This document shows positions 51,834-61,464 of a DNA stretch of 64,000 nucleotides, in pieces. Below the pieces are notes generated by a model. The model was not told where the DNA came from. It did no database searches and saw only the letters and a list, made by a program, of their open reading frames with translations. The stretch lies in contig CAZLOH010000021.1 of assembly GCA_964561105.1 (NCBI GenBank), positions 23,317 to 87,316 on the forward strand. Reading direction: 5' to 3'. How positions within the stretch are numbered: the stretch's first letter is position 1; every line of letters starts with the position of its first letter. A program made the translations under genes and the position numbers. Source of the DNA: JADLHS01 sp964561105 (GTDB taxonomy: Bacteria > Verrucomicrobiota > Verrucomicrobiia > Limisphaerales > JADLHS01).

Positions 51834-53033
51834 ATGACTGTGGTCGAACCCAACCCTAAATCCGAAGCCACGACGCCCACGTCGAATGAAGTCGTCGTTT
51901 CCGTCCGCGGCCTGACGAAGGTCTTCAAGGATTTCTGGAATCGCCCCAAGGCGCGCGCCGTGGACAATGTGAGCTTCGACGTGAAGCGCGGCGAGGTGTT
52001 CGGCCTGCTCGGTCCGAATGGTTCGGGCAAGTCCACCACCGTCAAGCTGCTGCTCGGGTTGCTGTATCCCACGAAGGGGCACATCGAGGTGTTCAGCCAT
52101 TCGCCGCGGCACGTGCCGACCAAGTCGCGCATCGGCTATCTGCCGGAGGAATCGTATCTTTACCGCTACCTCAACTCGCGCGAGACGCTGGATTTCTTTG
52201 GCAACCTGTTTCATCTGGACAAGAACGAGCGGGCCAATCGCGCCGAACAGTTGCTCGAGATGGTCGGCCTGAGCCAGACGCGGATGCGGGCCGTGGGCGA
52301 ATTTTCCAAGGGCATGCAACGCCGCATCGGCCTGGCGCAGGCGCTCATCAATGATCCCGACCTCGTGATTCTGGACGAACCGACCGCGGGGTTGGATCCG
52401 ATCGGCTGCCGGGAGATCAAGGATTTGATCCTCGCGCTGGCCCGGCGCGGCAAGACGGTGATCCTGAGCAGCCATCTGCTCTCGGACGTCGAAGATGTGT
52501 GCGACCGCGTGGTGATTTATTACGGCGGCCGGGTGCAGGCGCTCGGCACGCTCCAGGAATTGCTGGCCAAGCCCGACACCTTGCGCATCACCACACCGGT
52601 GTTGCCGCGCGAAACGATGGAACGGGTGCTGGCGATGATTCGCCACGATGCCGGGACGGGCGAGGTGCGGGTGGACAATCCGACGCAAAATCTGGAGAGC
52701 TACTTTCTCGAAGTGGTGGAGAAGGCCAAGCGCGCGGCGGCGGAAACCAGCGGCGCGCAATCCGGCGCCAAGGTGGCGGCCTACCTGCGCGGCGAGGGCG
52801 GAGCGGGAGTCTCCGGCGAGAAAGTTTTGGAAAAACTCACGCTGCCGCAAGCCGCGCCGGTGGTGACTCCGCCGGTGACCGAAGTCAAACCGGTGGTGGA
52901 CGAGAAGAAGCTGGCGGCCTTGACGGTTTCCGAGCCTGCTCCGCCGCCGGCCAAGGCCGTGCCCGCAGAACCGGCGGCCGATTTGTCCCAGGCTGATGAA
53001 AAACTGTCGTCGCTCCTCGGCGGAAAGAAGTAA
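51834..53033 (+). CDS. ABC transporter ATP-binding protein
   Basis: 399 residues. Complete ATPase: Walker A FGLLGPNGSGKSTTVKLLLG (about 57-76), signature FSKGMQRRIGLAQALI, Walker B DLVILDEPTAGLDPIG, and a switch His in ILSSHLLSDVEDV. It is of the ABC-2 exporter type (NatA/CcmA-like). The C-terminal extension of about 130 residues (from about 265 on) is Pro/Ala/Lys-rich and ends DEKLSSLLGGKK, with no recognisable domain. It is probably the ATPase for the permease that begins 30 bases downstream, and perhaps for the one at 44072. Confidence 0.92.
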   Translation: MTVVEPNPKSEATTPTSNEVVVSVRGLTKVFKDFWNRPKARAVDNVSFDVKRGEVFGLLGPNGSGKSTTVKLLLGLLYPTKGHIEVFSHSPRHVPTKSRIGYLPEESYLYRYLNSRETLDFFGNLFHLDKNERANRAEQLLEMVGLSQTRMRAVGEFSKGMQRRIGLAQALINDPDLVILDEPTAGLDPIGCREIKDLILALARRGKTVILSSHLLSDVEDVCDRVVIYYGGRVQALGTLQELLAKPDTLRITTPVLPRETMERVLAMIRHDAGTGEVRVDNPTQNLESYFLEVVEKAKRAAAETSGAQSGAKVAAYLRGEGGAGVSGEKVLEKLTLPQAAPVVTPPVTEVKPVVDEKKLAALTVSEPAPPPAKAVPAEPAADLSQADEKLSSLLGGKK

Positions 53034-53063
53034 TCCGGAGATCAGGACGAGCACGATTCAACC

Positions 53064-54452
53064 ATGCAACGCATTCTCGCCATTGCCCTGCTGACGTGGA
53101 AAGCCGCCTTCCGTTTCCGGCTGTTCATCGTCATCGCCGTTCTGTTGCTCGCGGCGGTGGTGGGCCTGCCGTTGCTCATCGAGGACGACGGCACGGCGCG
53201 CGGCTTCACGCAGATTTTGCTGACCTACACGCTGAGCGCCATCACGGCGTTGCTTGGGTTGTCCACGCTCTGGCTGGCCTGCGGGACGCTGGCGCGCGAT
53301 GTCGAGGAGTGTCAGATCCAGATGGTGGCGGTGAAGCCGATCGCGCGCTGGCAAATCTGGGTCGGCAAGTGGCTGGGTCTCGTGTCGCTCAACGCCGCGT
53401 TGCTGGCCCTCTCGGGAGCGAGCGTCTATGGGCTGTTGCAATGGCGCGCCACCAAACTGCCGGCGGCGGAACAAAAAGTCCTGCGCAACGAAGTCCTCGT
53501 GGCGCGCGCCTCGGCCAAGCTGCCGTCAGCGGATCAGGAAATCCGGAAGGAGACCGAGGCCCAGCTCAAGGCGACGCTGGCCAAGACCAAGGTTTCGGCC
53601 GCTGACCTGGCGTTGCTGCGCCAGCAAATCAAGGAAGGGCTGAAGTCGGAGTTGCAAGAGGTGCCGCCCGGTTACGTGCGGACGTGGAAGATCAATCTGG
53701 GTCTGGCCAAAAACTCGCTCAAGGATCAGCCGCTGTATTTGCGGATCAAATTCAACGCGGCGGAGAAAAGCCCTTCCGGCACGTTCCTCGGCATGTGGCA
53801 GGTGGGCGTGCCGCGCGAGACGAAATTCTGGCAGACGCAGGATCCCATGAGCCTGGCGCCCGACACGTTTCATGAATTTGAAATTCCCGCCGACCTGTTC
53901 GACGACCAGGGTGTCTTGACCGTCTCGTTCCTGAACCCAAACAATACGGCGTTGCTGTTTCCGCTCGAGGACGGACTGGAAGTGCTGTATCGCGAAGGCG
54001 GTTTCGGGCTGAATTACACCCGCGGGCTGGCGATCATCCTCTGTTGGATGGCGCTGCTGGCGGCCCTGGGTCTGGCGGCGGCGAGTTTCATGTCCTTCCC
54101 GGTGGCGGCCTTTGCGTCGCTCGCGGCGCTGGTTGTGGTGTTCTCCACCGGCACACTGGCAACCGCCGTGTCCGAGGGTTCGATCCTCGGCTACGATCCC
54201 GAGCACGGCTCGACCGGACCAAAGACCGTGGACGTGATTGTCCTCCCGGTCTTCCGCGCCATTCTGGACGTGGTGAACCTCGCGAAAAACTTTTCGCCGA
54301 TTGACGCCTTGAGTTCGGGGCGCAGCATCACCTGGACGGAATTGGGCCGCGCGTTCGCGCAGGTCGTTTTGCTGCTCGGCGGCATTCTGGCGTTGCTCGG
54401 CATCTGGACGTTGCACCGGCGCGAGCTGGCCACGGCGCAAGGGAATCAATGA
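53064..54452 (+). CDS. ABC-2 type permease with large extracytoplasmic insertion
   Basis: 462 residues. Hydrophobic helices lie at about 5-35, 50-75 and 105-125, then a hydrophilic region of about 200 residues (130-310) with helical and beta-rich parts (LPAAEQKVLRNEVLVARASA; GYVRTWKINLGLAKNSLKDQ). A second membrane block follows (about 325-455: GLAIILCWMALLAALGLAAA, FAQVVLLLGGILALLGIWTL). The layout fits an exporter subunit with a periplasmic domain. Its gene follows the ATPase gene by 30 bases and precedes the TPR-like gene. Confidence 0.78.
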   Translation: MQRILAIALLTWKAAFRFRLFIVIAVLLLAAVVGLPLLIEDDGTARGFTQILLTYTLSAITALLGLSTLWLACGTLARDVEECQIQMVAVKPIARWQIWVGKWLGLVSLNAALLALSGASVYGLLQWRATKLPAAEQKVLRNEVLVARASAKLPSADQEIRKETEAQLKATLAKTKVSAADLALLRQQIKEGLKSELQEVPPGYVRTWKINLGLAKNSLKDQPLYLRIKFNAAEKSPSGTFLGMWQVGVPRETKFWQTQDPMSLAPDTFHEFEIPADLFDDQGVLTVSFLNPNNTALLFPLEDGLEVLYREGGFGLNYTRGLAIILCWMALLAALGLAAASFMSFPVAAFASLAALVVVFSTGTLATAVSEGSILGYDPEHGSTGPKTVDVIVLPVFRAILDVVNLAKNFSPIDALSSGRSITWTELGRAFAQVVLLLGGILALLGIWTLHRRELATAQGNQ

Positions 54453-54513
54453 AACCGCCCGCTTTCCCACTCCAGCCTGGCATGTCCGCGGTCGTTTTTT
54501 GGAGCCCGGCAAC

Positions 54514-56070
54514 ATGAACGGTCGCCTCAAAAAATTTGGTTTGCTCGCGCTCGCCGCCGTGCTGCTGGTGGGCGTGGCGCAGATCCAGAAGGCGCTGAAT
54601 CGCGACCGGGAGCGGCTGGGGTTGACGCGCGTCGAGCCGCTGGAGAACGCGCCGCCGGTGCTGGCGTTCACCACCGTGGCGCTGGGTGGTTTTCGGGGCT
54701 TGATCGCCAACGCGCTCTGGATTCGCGCCAGCGACCTGCAGGACGAGGACAAGTTCTTCGAGATGGCGCAACTGGCCGACTGGATCACCAAACTCGAACC
54801 GCACTTCGTCCAGGTCTGGGTCGTGCAAGCCTGGAACATGGCCTACAACATTTCCGTCAAGTTCAAGGATTTTGACGACCGCTGGCGGTGGGTCCAACGC
54901 GGGATCACGCTGCTGCGTGACGAAGGGCTGCGTTACAACCCGGATGCGACGCTCATCTACCGCGAACTGGCGTGGTTCTTCCAGCACAAGATGGGGCAGA
55001 ACATGGATGACGCCAACGTCACATACAAACGCGAATGGTTGCGGGACATGACCGCCGTCCTGGGCACCAACCGCAACAGCTACCTGACCTTGATTCATCC
55101 GCAGACGACCAACGAATGGGCCCGGCTTGAGACGCTCACCAACAAATACAAGATGGACCCGGCGTTCATGAAAAAGTTGGACGACGAATATGGCCCGCTG
55201 GAATGGCGGTTGCCGGAGGCAAGCGCGATCTATTGGGCGGCCGCCGGTCTGGAGCGGGCCAAGGAGCATCCCACCAAAGTGAAAGCCGATGACCTCATCC
55301 AGTTGCGCCGGGTGATTTACCAGTCCATGCAGTCGAGCTTCCAGCAGGGTCACCTGATCTGGGATCCGGTGATGAAGGGCTTCGACACCGGGCCGAACCT
55401 GGACATCATCCCCAAAGTCAACGCCGCCTACGAAGAGATGTACCGGGAGGAAGGCGACCCGGGACAAAAAGACGGCATCACCAAGGCGCATCGTAATTTC
55501 CTCCGCGACGCCGTCTATTTTCTCTACGAGAACGATCGCGTCCCCGAAGCGCTCAAGTGGTATCAATACATCGGCGAAAAATACCCCAACAAGATGCTCC
55601 TGGACGGGGACACCAACTCGCTGCCGCGCAACCTGACACTGGAGGATTACTGCGTTTCGCGCATCTACGAGGACCTGGGAGAAACCTCGCGTGTCCGCGT
55701 CAAGGCCGCCATGGAAGGTCTGGTTGGCAAAGCCTATCTCGCCTTGATCCGCGGCCAGGACAAACGCCACGCCGGCTACCGCGCGCTCGCCCGCCTGCTC
55801 CGCACCAAATACATGAACTCGATTGGCGGCGGCAACAGTGACGCGCGCATTGGCCTGCCCACCGTCGAGGAAACGGAAAAAGAAGTTGCCGACCGGCTGC
55901 TCAGTTCGGACAAGGGCTGGCCACCGGAAATGCGCGCGGCGTTGCGCGTGAAGTTGGGGATGCCCCCCGAGCCACCGCCCGCTCCATCAACCAACGCGCC
56001 CGCGGCCAACATCCCCGCCGCGCCTGCCCCAACCAACAGCCCACCTGCCGCCGCAGCTCCGGCCAGGTGA
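54514..56070 (+). CDS. membrane-anchored TPR-like protein, part of the ABC gene set
   Basis: 518 residues from ATG 54514. An N-terminal hydrophobic anchor (LLALAAVLLVGVAQIQ) precedes helical repeats with a Trp/Tyr-rich pattern (FFEMAQLADWITKLEPHFVQ, RWRWVQRGITLLRDEGLRYN, IYRELAWFFQHKMG). The C-terminal end (about 485-518) is a Pro/Ala/Asn tail. I recognise no named family. The position 62 bases after the permease gene suggests a role in the same transport or assembly system, outside or at the membrane. Confidence 0.72.
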   Translation: MNGRLKKFGLLALAAVLLVGVAQIQKALNRDRERLGLTRVEPLENAPPVLAFTTVALGGFRGLIANALWIRASDLQDEDKFFEMAQLADWITKLEPHFVQVWVVQAWNMAYNISVKFKDFDDRWRWVQRGITLLRDEGLRYNPDATLIYRELAWFFQHKMGQNMDDANVTYKREWLRDMTAVLGTNRNSYLTLIHPQTTNEWARLETLTNKYKMDPAFMKKLDDEYGPLEWRLPEASAIYWAAAGLERAKEHPTKVKADDLIQLRRVIYQSMQSSFQQGHLIWDPVMKGFDTGPNLDIIPKVNAAYEEMYREEGDPGQKDGITKAHRNFLRDAVYFLYENDRVPEALKWYQYIGEKYPNKMLLDGDTNSLPRNLTLEDYCVSRIYEDLGETSRVRVKAAMEGLVGKAYLALIRGQDKRHAGYRALARLLRTKYMNSIGGGNSDARIGLPTVEETEKEVADRLLSSDKGWPPEMRAALRVKLGMPPEPPPAPSTNAPAANIPAAPAPTNSPPAAAAPAR

Positions 56071-56154
56071 TTTTCGCAATTCGTCACCCGGACTTAGTTG
56101 ACCGTTGTCGAAAATTTCCACCCGGCCGGGCGCTCTTATTTTGCTTTAGGTGGT

Positions 56155-56256
56155 GCTGGTCGCGCCGCGACCAGCCCGTCCGCGTAGAGCGGACGGAGTC
56201 GGACGGAACGTTCCGACGCACCGCTCCGCCCGGCGCGACTCCTCGCAGCGCGAGGA
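56155..56256. repeat. cluster of palindromic repeats before the Tat oxidoreductase gene
   Basis: Four hairpins in the gap 56071-56365: 56155-56175 (stem gctggtcgcg/cgcgaccagc), 56177-56195 (cgtccgc/gcggacg), 56204-56215 (perfect palindrome cggaacgttccg), and 56241-56255 (cctcgc/gcgagg). No gene lies in this gap. Confidence 0.8.
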
Positions 56257-56365
56257 ATTCCCCGCTTGGAGATTGCACACTTTGCAGTCAATTACGATCG
56301 AGACCACCCGGCCATCCCTCATTTGTGTGATTGCGCCACGAATAACATCCGGCTATTTTTCGTCC

Positions 56366-57772
56366 ATGACACAACGAGCCAATATGCAAAACAAGCCAAC
56401 CGCCCAATCCGTTCCGGCCACGCGCCGTGAATTTCTCAAGAAAACCGCCACCGTCACCGCCGCGTTGACCGCCGCGCCCCTGCTGCGCCCGACCGTTTAC
56501 GGTCAGGCCCCCGCGCCCGGCAAGATCCTCGGTGCCAACTCCCGCCTGAACATCGGTTACGTCGGTGTCGGCGGCCAGGGCATGAACGCGCATGTGCGCA
56601 TCTCGAGCGCCAATGCCCAGGCCAATAACATTGCCCAGATCGCCGTCTGCGACGTCTGGTCCAATCGCATCGCCGGCGCCAAGGACTTCATTGAAAAAGC
56701 CGGCACCGGCTCCAACGTCGCGACGTACGATGACTTTAACAAATTGCTCGAGAACAAGGATGTGGACGCCATTTTTTGCGCCACGCACGATCCGAACCAC
56801 GCCCGCGTCACCATGGCCGCGATGGAAGCCGGCAAGCATGTTTATTGCGAGAAGCCGATGACGCGCTACCTGGACGAAGGTTTCGCCGTGCAGGAAGTGG
56901 TGAAGAAGACCGGCAAGATTCTCCAGGTCGGCTCGCAAGGTTGCACGGCGGCCGCGTGGCACAAGGCGGCGGAACTGATCCGGGCCGGCACGATCGGCCA
57001 GCTCGTTTGGGCGCAAGGCTATTACTGCCGCAACAACCCCAAGGGCGAATGGAATTATCCCAAGGACGAGAAGGCCACGGCGCAAAATGTGGAATGGGAC
57101 AAATGGCTCGGGCCGGTCAAGCGCCGCGTCCCCTTCGATGCCGACGCATACTTCCGCTGGCGCAAGTACTACCCGTACTGCGCCGGCCTGCTGGGCGATC
57201 TGATTCCGCACCGGCTGCTGCCCCTCATGCTCGCCACCGGCAATCCGGAGTTTCCGTCCCGCGTGGTCTGCATCGGCACCAAGAATGTGCATACGGACAA
57301 AAACACCCCCGGCACGCCGGAGCGGGATTCACCGGAGCATCTCGAAATGCTCGTGGAATTTCCCAGCGGCGTTTCGTTGGTGCTGGTCTCCAGCTCGGTC
57401 AATGCCCGCAGCCCCGGGTTCGCCATCTACGGGCACAAGGCCTCGCTCGAAATCGGCTCCTCGGGCGAGAAGTTGTCCATCATTCCCGAGTTGCCGTTTA
57501 CGGAGGAAATTGACCCGGAAACCATCGAGGGCCTCAAGCCGACGGAAGACATCGGCGCGCATCACGCGAACTGGTTTGATTCCATCCGCAACAACAAGCA
57601 ACCCAACTGCGGCATTGACCTGGCCGTGCGCGCGCAGACCGTCATCTCGCTCGCCGAAATGTCGAACCGGCTGAACATCGCCTGCCTGTTCGATGAGAAG
57701 ACACGCAAAGTCACCACCGGCGACGGCCGCGAAGTCACCCCGATCACCTACGGCTCGAACCCCTTGTCGTAA
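56366..57772 (+). CDS. Tat-exported Gfo/Idh/MocA-family oxidoreductase
   Basis: 468 residues from ATG 56366 (ATG 56384 also possible). The twin-arginine signal is ATRREFLKKTATVTAALTAA. The mature enzyme has a Rossmann NAD(P) site (NIGYVGVGGQGMNAHVRI) and the family motif CEKPMTRYLDEGF, with the preceding ATHDPNHARVTMAAMEAGKH. The C-terminal part carries typical Gfo/Idh/MocA segments (YYPYCAGLLGDLIPHRLLPL; DIGAHHANWFDSIRNNKQPN). Periplasmic members with Tat signals are abundant in Verrucomicrobia and Planctomycetes and act on sugars or glycosides; the substrate is unknown. It is preceded by a palindrome cluster and followed by a terminator. Confidence 0.92.
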   Translation: MTQRANMQNKPTAQSVPATRREFLKKTATVTAALTAAPLLRPTVYGQAPAPGKILGANSRLNIGYVGVGGQGMNAHVRISSANAQANNIAQIAVCDVWSNRIAGAKDFIEKAGTGSNVATYDDFNKLLENKDVDAIFCATHDPNHARVTMAAMEAGKHVYCEKPMTRYLDEGFAVQEVVKKTGKILQVGSQGCTAAAWHKAAELIRAGTIGQLVWAQGYYCRNNPKGEWNYPKDEKATAQNVEWDKWLGPVKRRVPFDADAYFRWRKYYPYCAGLLGDLIPHRLLPLMLATGNPEFPSRVVCIGTKNVHTDKNTPGTPERDSPEHLEMLVEFPSGVSLVLVSSSVNARSPGFAIYGHKASLEIGSSGEKLSIIPELPFTEEIDPETIEGLKPTEDIGAHHANWFDSIRNNKQPNCGIDLAVRAQTVISLAEMSNRLNIACLFDEKTRKVTTGDGREVTPITYGSNPLS

Positions 57773-57791
57773 TCCGATCCTGCTTCAATCA

Positions 57792-57819
57792 GGCGCGCCG
57801 GCTTTCCGGTGCGCCTTTT
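57792..57819 (+). terminator. Rho-independent terminator after the Tat oxidoreductase
   Basis: Ten-base stem ggcgcgccgg/ccggtgcgcc (one G-T pair; 57792-57801 and 57806-57815), loop cttt, followed by TTTT. Located 20 bases after the stop codon. Confidence 0.85.
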
Positions 57820-58009
57820 GTTTGCAATCGAGCGCAGCGAGGAGCGCCGTGCCCCCCGCATGTTCCCGCACGAGGTTAGTCGCGGATGCGTCGCCGTTCG
57901 CTTCCTCCATTCGGTACGGCTGCAATAAAGTACGATCCGCAATTTTTCTCACGCGCGCGAAACTCGTTGCGCGAGGTCAGGCCAATTCCTAACTTGGCCG
58001 CAGTTGCGC

Positions 58010-58747
58010 GTGACCGAATCGAAGTTCATAGACAAGAAGGTGGAACTGCCCGCGATGATGATCGAACGGGCGGAGGCGTCGCATCCTGGAGAGGGATTTC
58101 CCAATGAGGCCGCGTGGTTGCGCTGTGTGAAGGAGGATTTTCGCAAGTTCATCCCGTTCCTCACCCGGCAATGCGGCCTGGAATTTCGGGGACGCATCCT
58201 CGAAATCGGCGCCGGGGCGGCGTGGTTCAGCGCCGAACTCTCGAAGCTGCCGCAGGCGGTGGAAATCATCGTCACGGACGCCTCGGCCCGGTTGCTGAAA
58301 GTTCACGCGCCCAAAGTGTTCAAACTGCTCCAGGCCCACGAGGCGAAACTCACGCGGATGCCCGCCGATTTTGGCAACCTGGATTTTCCCCGGAATCATT
58401 TCGACGTCGTGGTCTGCGCCGACGCGCTGCATCGGGCCGTCAACGTGCGCCGCGTGTTGCGCGAAGTGCGCCGCGTGTTGAAACCCGGCGGCATTTTTGT
58501 CGCCATCCGGGAACCGGTCCGTCCGCTGATGAAATTCCGTTCCACTGCAAAAAAGGTTGCCGCCGGCAAGCCCGTCCTCCCCGGCTATGCCGTGAGCGAG
58601 TATCGCGATTTCTTCACCCACGCGGGCTTCCAGCTCGAGTTGAAGCGCGTCGTGCTTTCGCGCGGATTCAAATACTACTTCGACCAGGCGGTCAACGGCC
58701 TGACCCACGCCCGCTACGCCTTCGTAGCCACCAAAGCCGGACGCTGA
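58010..58747 (+). CDS. class I SAM-dependent methyltransferase
   Basis: 245 residues from GTG 58010 (TTG 58004 also open). SAM-binding motif I is ILEIGAGAAWFSAELSK, the acidic motif follows in VTDAS, and motif IV is VVCADALHRAVN. The post-motif helix is VLREVRRVLKPGGIFVAI, typical of Methyltransf_11 proteins. The acceptor substrate is unknown. It lies 62 bases upstream of ligA on the same strand, and nothing links the two functions. Confidence 0.88.
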   Translation: MTESKFIDKKVELPAMMIERAEASHPGEGFPNEAAWLRCVKEDFRKFIPFLTRQCGLEFRGRILEIGAGAAWFSAELSKLPQAVEIIVTDASARLLKVHAPKVFKLLQAHEAKLTRMPADFGNLDFPRNHFDVVVCADALHRAVNVRRVLREVRRVLKPGGIFVAIREPVRPLMKFRSTAKKVAAGKPVLPGYAVSEYRDFFTHAGFQLELKRVVLSRGFKYYFDQAVNGLTHARYAFVATKAGR

Positions 58748-58809
58748 ACCGGTGGCGGGGCGCGCCGAAAATTCTTCCCTGCTGACGGCGTTGGAGAAAC
58801 AATTCCCGG

Positions 58810-61464
58810 GTGACTGCCAAAGCCGCCCAAGCCCGCCATGCTCAACTCGCCGCCGAAATCCGGCGGCACGACCACGCGTATTACGTCGTCGGCAAGGCGG
58901 AAATCACGGACTTCGAATACGACCAGCTATTCAAGCAGCTCCAGGACTTGGAGCAGGAATTTCCACAACTGATCACGCCGGAGTCGCCCACCCAACGCGT
59001 CGGCGGCACGCCCGCCGAGGGATTCACCCGCGTGAAGCATTTGCAGCCGATGCTCTCGCTGGAAAAAATCGAGGCGTCCGACATTCCCTCCAAGGACGAC
59101 GAACCCGATCGCGACCGGCGCAATCGCGCGCAGGACGCGAACACGCTCGCCGGGTTGGAAGCCTTTGACGCCACCATCTGCAAGCAACTGAAGCGCGAGC
59201 GCGTGGAATACATCATGGAGCCGAAGGTGGACGGCGTGTCCATCAGTGTGCATTACCGGCACGGCAAACTCGCGCTCGGCGTCACGCGCGGCGACGGGAC
59301 GTTTGGCGACGACATCACCGCCAATCTCCGCACCGTGCGCGCGATTCCACTCGAATTGAAGATGGCCCATCCGCCCGCGCTGCTCGAAGTGCGCGGCGAG
59401 GCGTACATGGCGAACCAGGATTTTGACAAACTGAACGCCCGGCTGGCAGCCGCCGGTGAAAAAACCCTGCCCAACGCCCGCAACGCCACCGCTGGCACGC
59501 TCAAGCAACTCGATCCGCGCACCGTGGCCGAACGTCCGGTCAACGCGGTGTTCTACGCGGTGGGCGCGTGTGAAGGGATTGAGTTCGCATCGCACGCGGA
59601 GATGTTGCAAGCGCTGGCGGAGTTTGGCCTGCCCACGCAAAAGAAATGGTGGCTTTGCCCGGACATCGCCGAGGTGTTGAAGATTTACCGGAAGGAGATC
59701 GTGGCGGACTACGACGAAGCCCGCGACCTGCGGAAGCAATTGCCCTACGACATTGACGGCCTGGTGCTCAAGGTGAATCGCTTCGACGATTGCGCGCGCA
59801 TCCCCAGCAAGACCCGCGCGCCCGGTTACGCCATCGTTCACAAACCCATCCCGTGGATCACGCCCGCCGAAACGATCCTGCGCGACATCACCGTGCAGGT
59901 CGGTCGCACCGGCGTGCTTACGCCCGTGGCGGAGCTTGAACCGGTGTTCGTGCAAGGCTCGACCATTTCGCGCGCCACGCTCCACAACGAGGATGAAATC
60001 CGGCGCAAAGACATCCGCATCGGCGACACCGTGGTCATCCGCAAGGCCGGCATGGTGATTCCCGAGGTGCTGGAGGTGTTGAAATCCAAGCGTCCGAAAG
60101 GCGCGAAAGAATTCGACCTGTTCCAGTTCGTCGGCGGCAAATGTCCTGCGTGCGGCGGGCCGATTGCGAAGGATAAAATCAAAACGCCAACCGGCGCTGA
60201 GAATACCCTCACCCGGCCTACGGCCACCCTCTCCCCATCCGATGGGGAGAGGGACGGGGTGAGGGGTCGCTCCGCAGGCTCGACGGCCACCGCAGATGAA
60301 GAAGTCGCCTGGCGCTGCCAGAACGTCGCCGGTTGTCCCGCGCAACTCACGCGTCGCGTCGAATACTTCGCCCAACGCAAGGCGCTGGACATCGAATCAC
60401 TCGGGGGCATCGTGGCGGAGAAACTGGTCGAGCGCGGCCTGGTGAAAGAACCGCTCGACCTCTTCGATCTCAAACTGGAGCAACTCGCCAAGTTGAATCT
60501 CGGCACGGACGAGGAGCCACGCATCTTTGGCGAGAAGAACGCAACCAAGATCATCGAAGCCTTGCAACGCGCCAAGACCGCGCCGTTGCATCGGTGGATT
60601 CACGCGCTGGGGGTTTCGAGTGTTGGAGAAACAACCGCATACCGATTGGCACGACTCCATAAGGATTTTGAAGAAGTTTCGCGGTCAAAGATTCTGAAGC
60701 AGTGCCTTTTGCTCTATGAAAAAGTAGAGGAGGCCAAGTTCTTGAGTCCAGATTCAATGACCAACATGGGGCCGGTACGCAGGGAGCGAATCAACAAACA
60801 GAAATTATTAGAATCTGAAACGGATGCCGCAAACCGACAGCGGTTGAAAAATGAAGTTAATCTACTGTCTAGTCGAGAAATGGAGGAATGGCGGCGGCGA
60901 GTTGACCAGCAAGGCAAAGTAAATGAGCAGATTGAAGAGCTTGTAAGAAAGCTTCAAACAGCTGGAGTTGTTCTTAAGGTTGAAAAAAGGGATAAGCAGA
61001 AAAGAGGTGACAAAGAACTGGCTCCACCAATCCTGCAAGTCACTGCTGACATCGAATTGGAAGGCGCGCGAAACCTACTTCGTTTCTTTGAAACGCAAGA
61101 TGGGAAGAACATTCTTAAGCGGCTTCAGACCCTTGGCATTCACCCAACTGAACCGTCGGCTAGCCTTACTCCATCGGAGTCCCTGCCATTTGCACATAAA
61201 ACCTTTGTCCTTACAGGCACATTGCCATCGCTTTCACGGGACGAGGCGTCTGAGTTGATTCGAGCTGCTGGTGGAAGCGTGGCGAGTTCAGTTAGCAAAA
61301 ATACGAACTTTGTTGTCGCTGGGGAAAGTGCAGGATCGAAGTTGGAAAAAGCCAAAAAAATGGCCGTTGCAATCATTGATGAGTCTGAATTTCGGCGGAT
61401 GCTTGGCAGTTCCGACCGTAAGAATGCTCAAACAAAGGGACAAAACCAAGGAACATTGTTATGA
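58810..61464 (+). CDS. ligA: NAD+-dependent DNA ligase LigA with atypical insertions
   Basis: 884 residues, well above the usual 670-700. It seals nicks using NAD+. Domain Ia helices (HDHAYYVVGKAEITDFEYDQL), adenylation lysine in MEPKVDGVSISVHYR (K139), OB fold (KTRAPGYAIVHK), zinc finger (CPACGG...CQNVAGC), helix-hairpin-helix region, and C-terminal BRCT (about 790-865: KTFVLTGTLPSLSRDEA). Two regions are unlike the family: a 20-residue piece between the zinc cysteine pairs, encoded by a palindrome (60206-60265), and about 100 Lys/Glu-rich residues (about 640-740) within the HhH region. From about 60640 on the DNA is visibly more AT-rich, suggesting that the C-terminal part was acquired or replaced. 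It starts at GTG 58810. Confidence 0.95.
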   Translation: MTAKAAQARHAQLAAEIRRHDHAYYVVGKAEITDFEYDQLFKQLQDLEQEFPQLITPESPTQRVGGTPAEGFTRVKHLQPMLSLEKIEASDIPSKDDEPDRDRRNRAQDANTLAGLEAFDATICKQLKRERVEYIMEPKVDGVSISVHYRHGKLALGVTRGDGTFGDDITANLRTVRAIPLELKMAHPPALLEVRGEAYMANQDFDKLNARLAAAGEKTLPNARNATAGTLKQLDPRTVAERPVNAVFYAVGACEGIEFASHAEMLQALAEFGLPTQKKWWLCPDIAEVLKIYRKEIVADYDEARDLRKQLPYDIDGLVLKVNRFDDCARIPSKTRAPGYAIVHKPIPWITPAETILRDITVQVGRTGVLTPVAELEPVFVQGSTISRATLHNEDEIRRKDIRIGDTVVIRKAGMVIPEVLEVLKSKRPKGAKEFDLFQFVGGKCPACGGPIAKDKIKTPTGAENTLTRPTATLSPSDGERDGVRGRSAGSTATADEEVAWRCQNVAGCPAQLTRRVEYFAQRKALDIESLGGIVAEKLVERGLVKEPLDLFDLKLEQLAKLNLGTDEEPRIFGEKNATKIIEALQRAKTAPLHRWIHALGVSSVGETTAYRLARLHKDFEEVSRSKILKQCLLLYEKVEEAKFLSPDSMTNMGPVRRERINKQKLLESETDAANRQRLKNEVNLLSSREMEEWRRRVDQQGKVNEQIEELVRKLQTAGVVLKVEKRDKQKRGDKELAPPILQVTADIELEGARNLLRFFETQDGKNILKRLQTLGIHPTEPSASLTPSESLPFAHKTFVLTGTLPSLSRDEASELIRAAGGSVASSVSKNTNFVVAGESAGSKLEKAKKMAVAIIDESEFRRMLGSSDRKNAQTKGQNQGTLL
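60206..60265. repeat. palindromic insertion inside ligA zinc finger
   Basis: Outer arms ccctcaccc (60206-60214) and gggtgaggg (60257-60265), inner stem ccctctcccc/ggggagaggg (60227-60236 and 60244-60253). It encodes the stretch after TGAENT in LigA, between the two cysteine pairs. Confidence 0.85.
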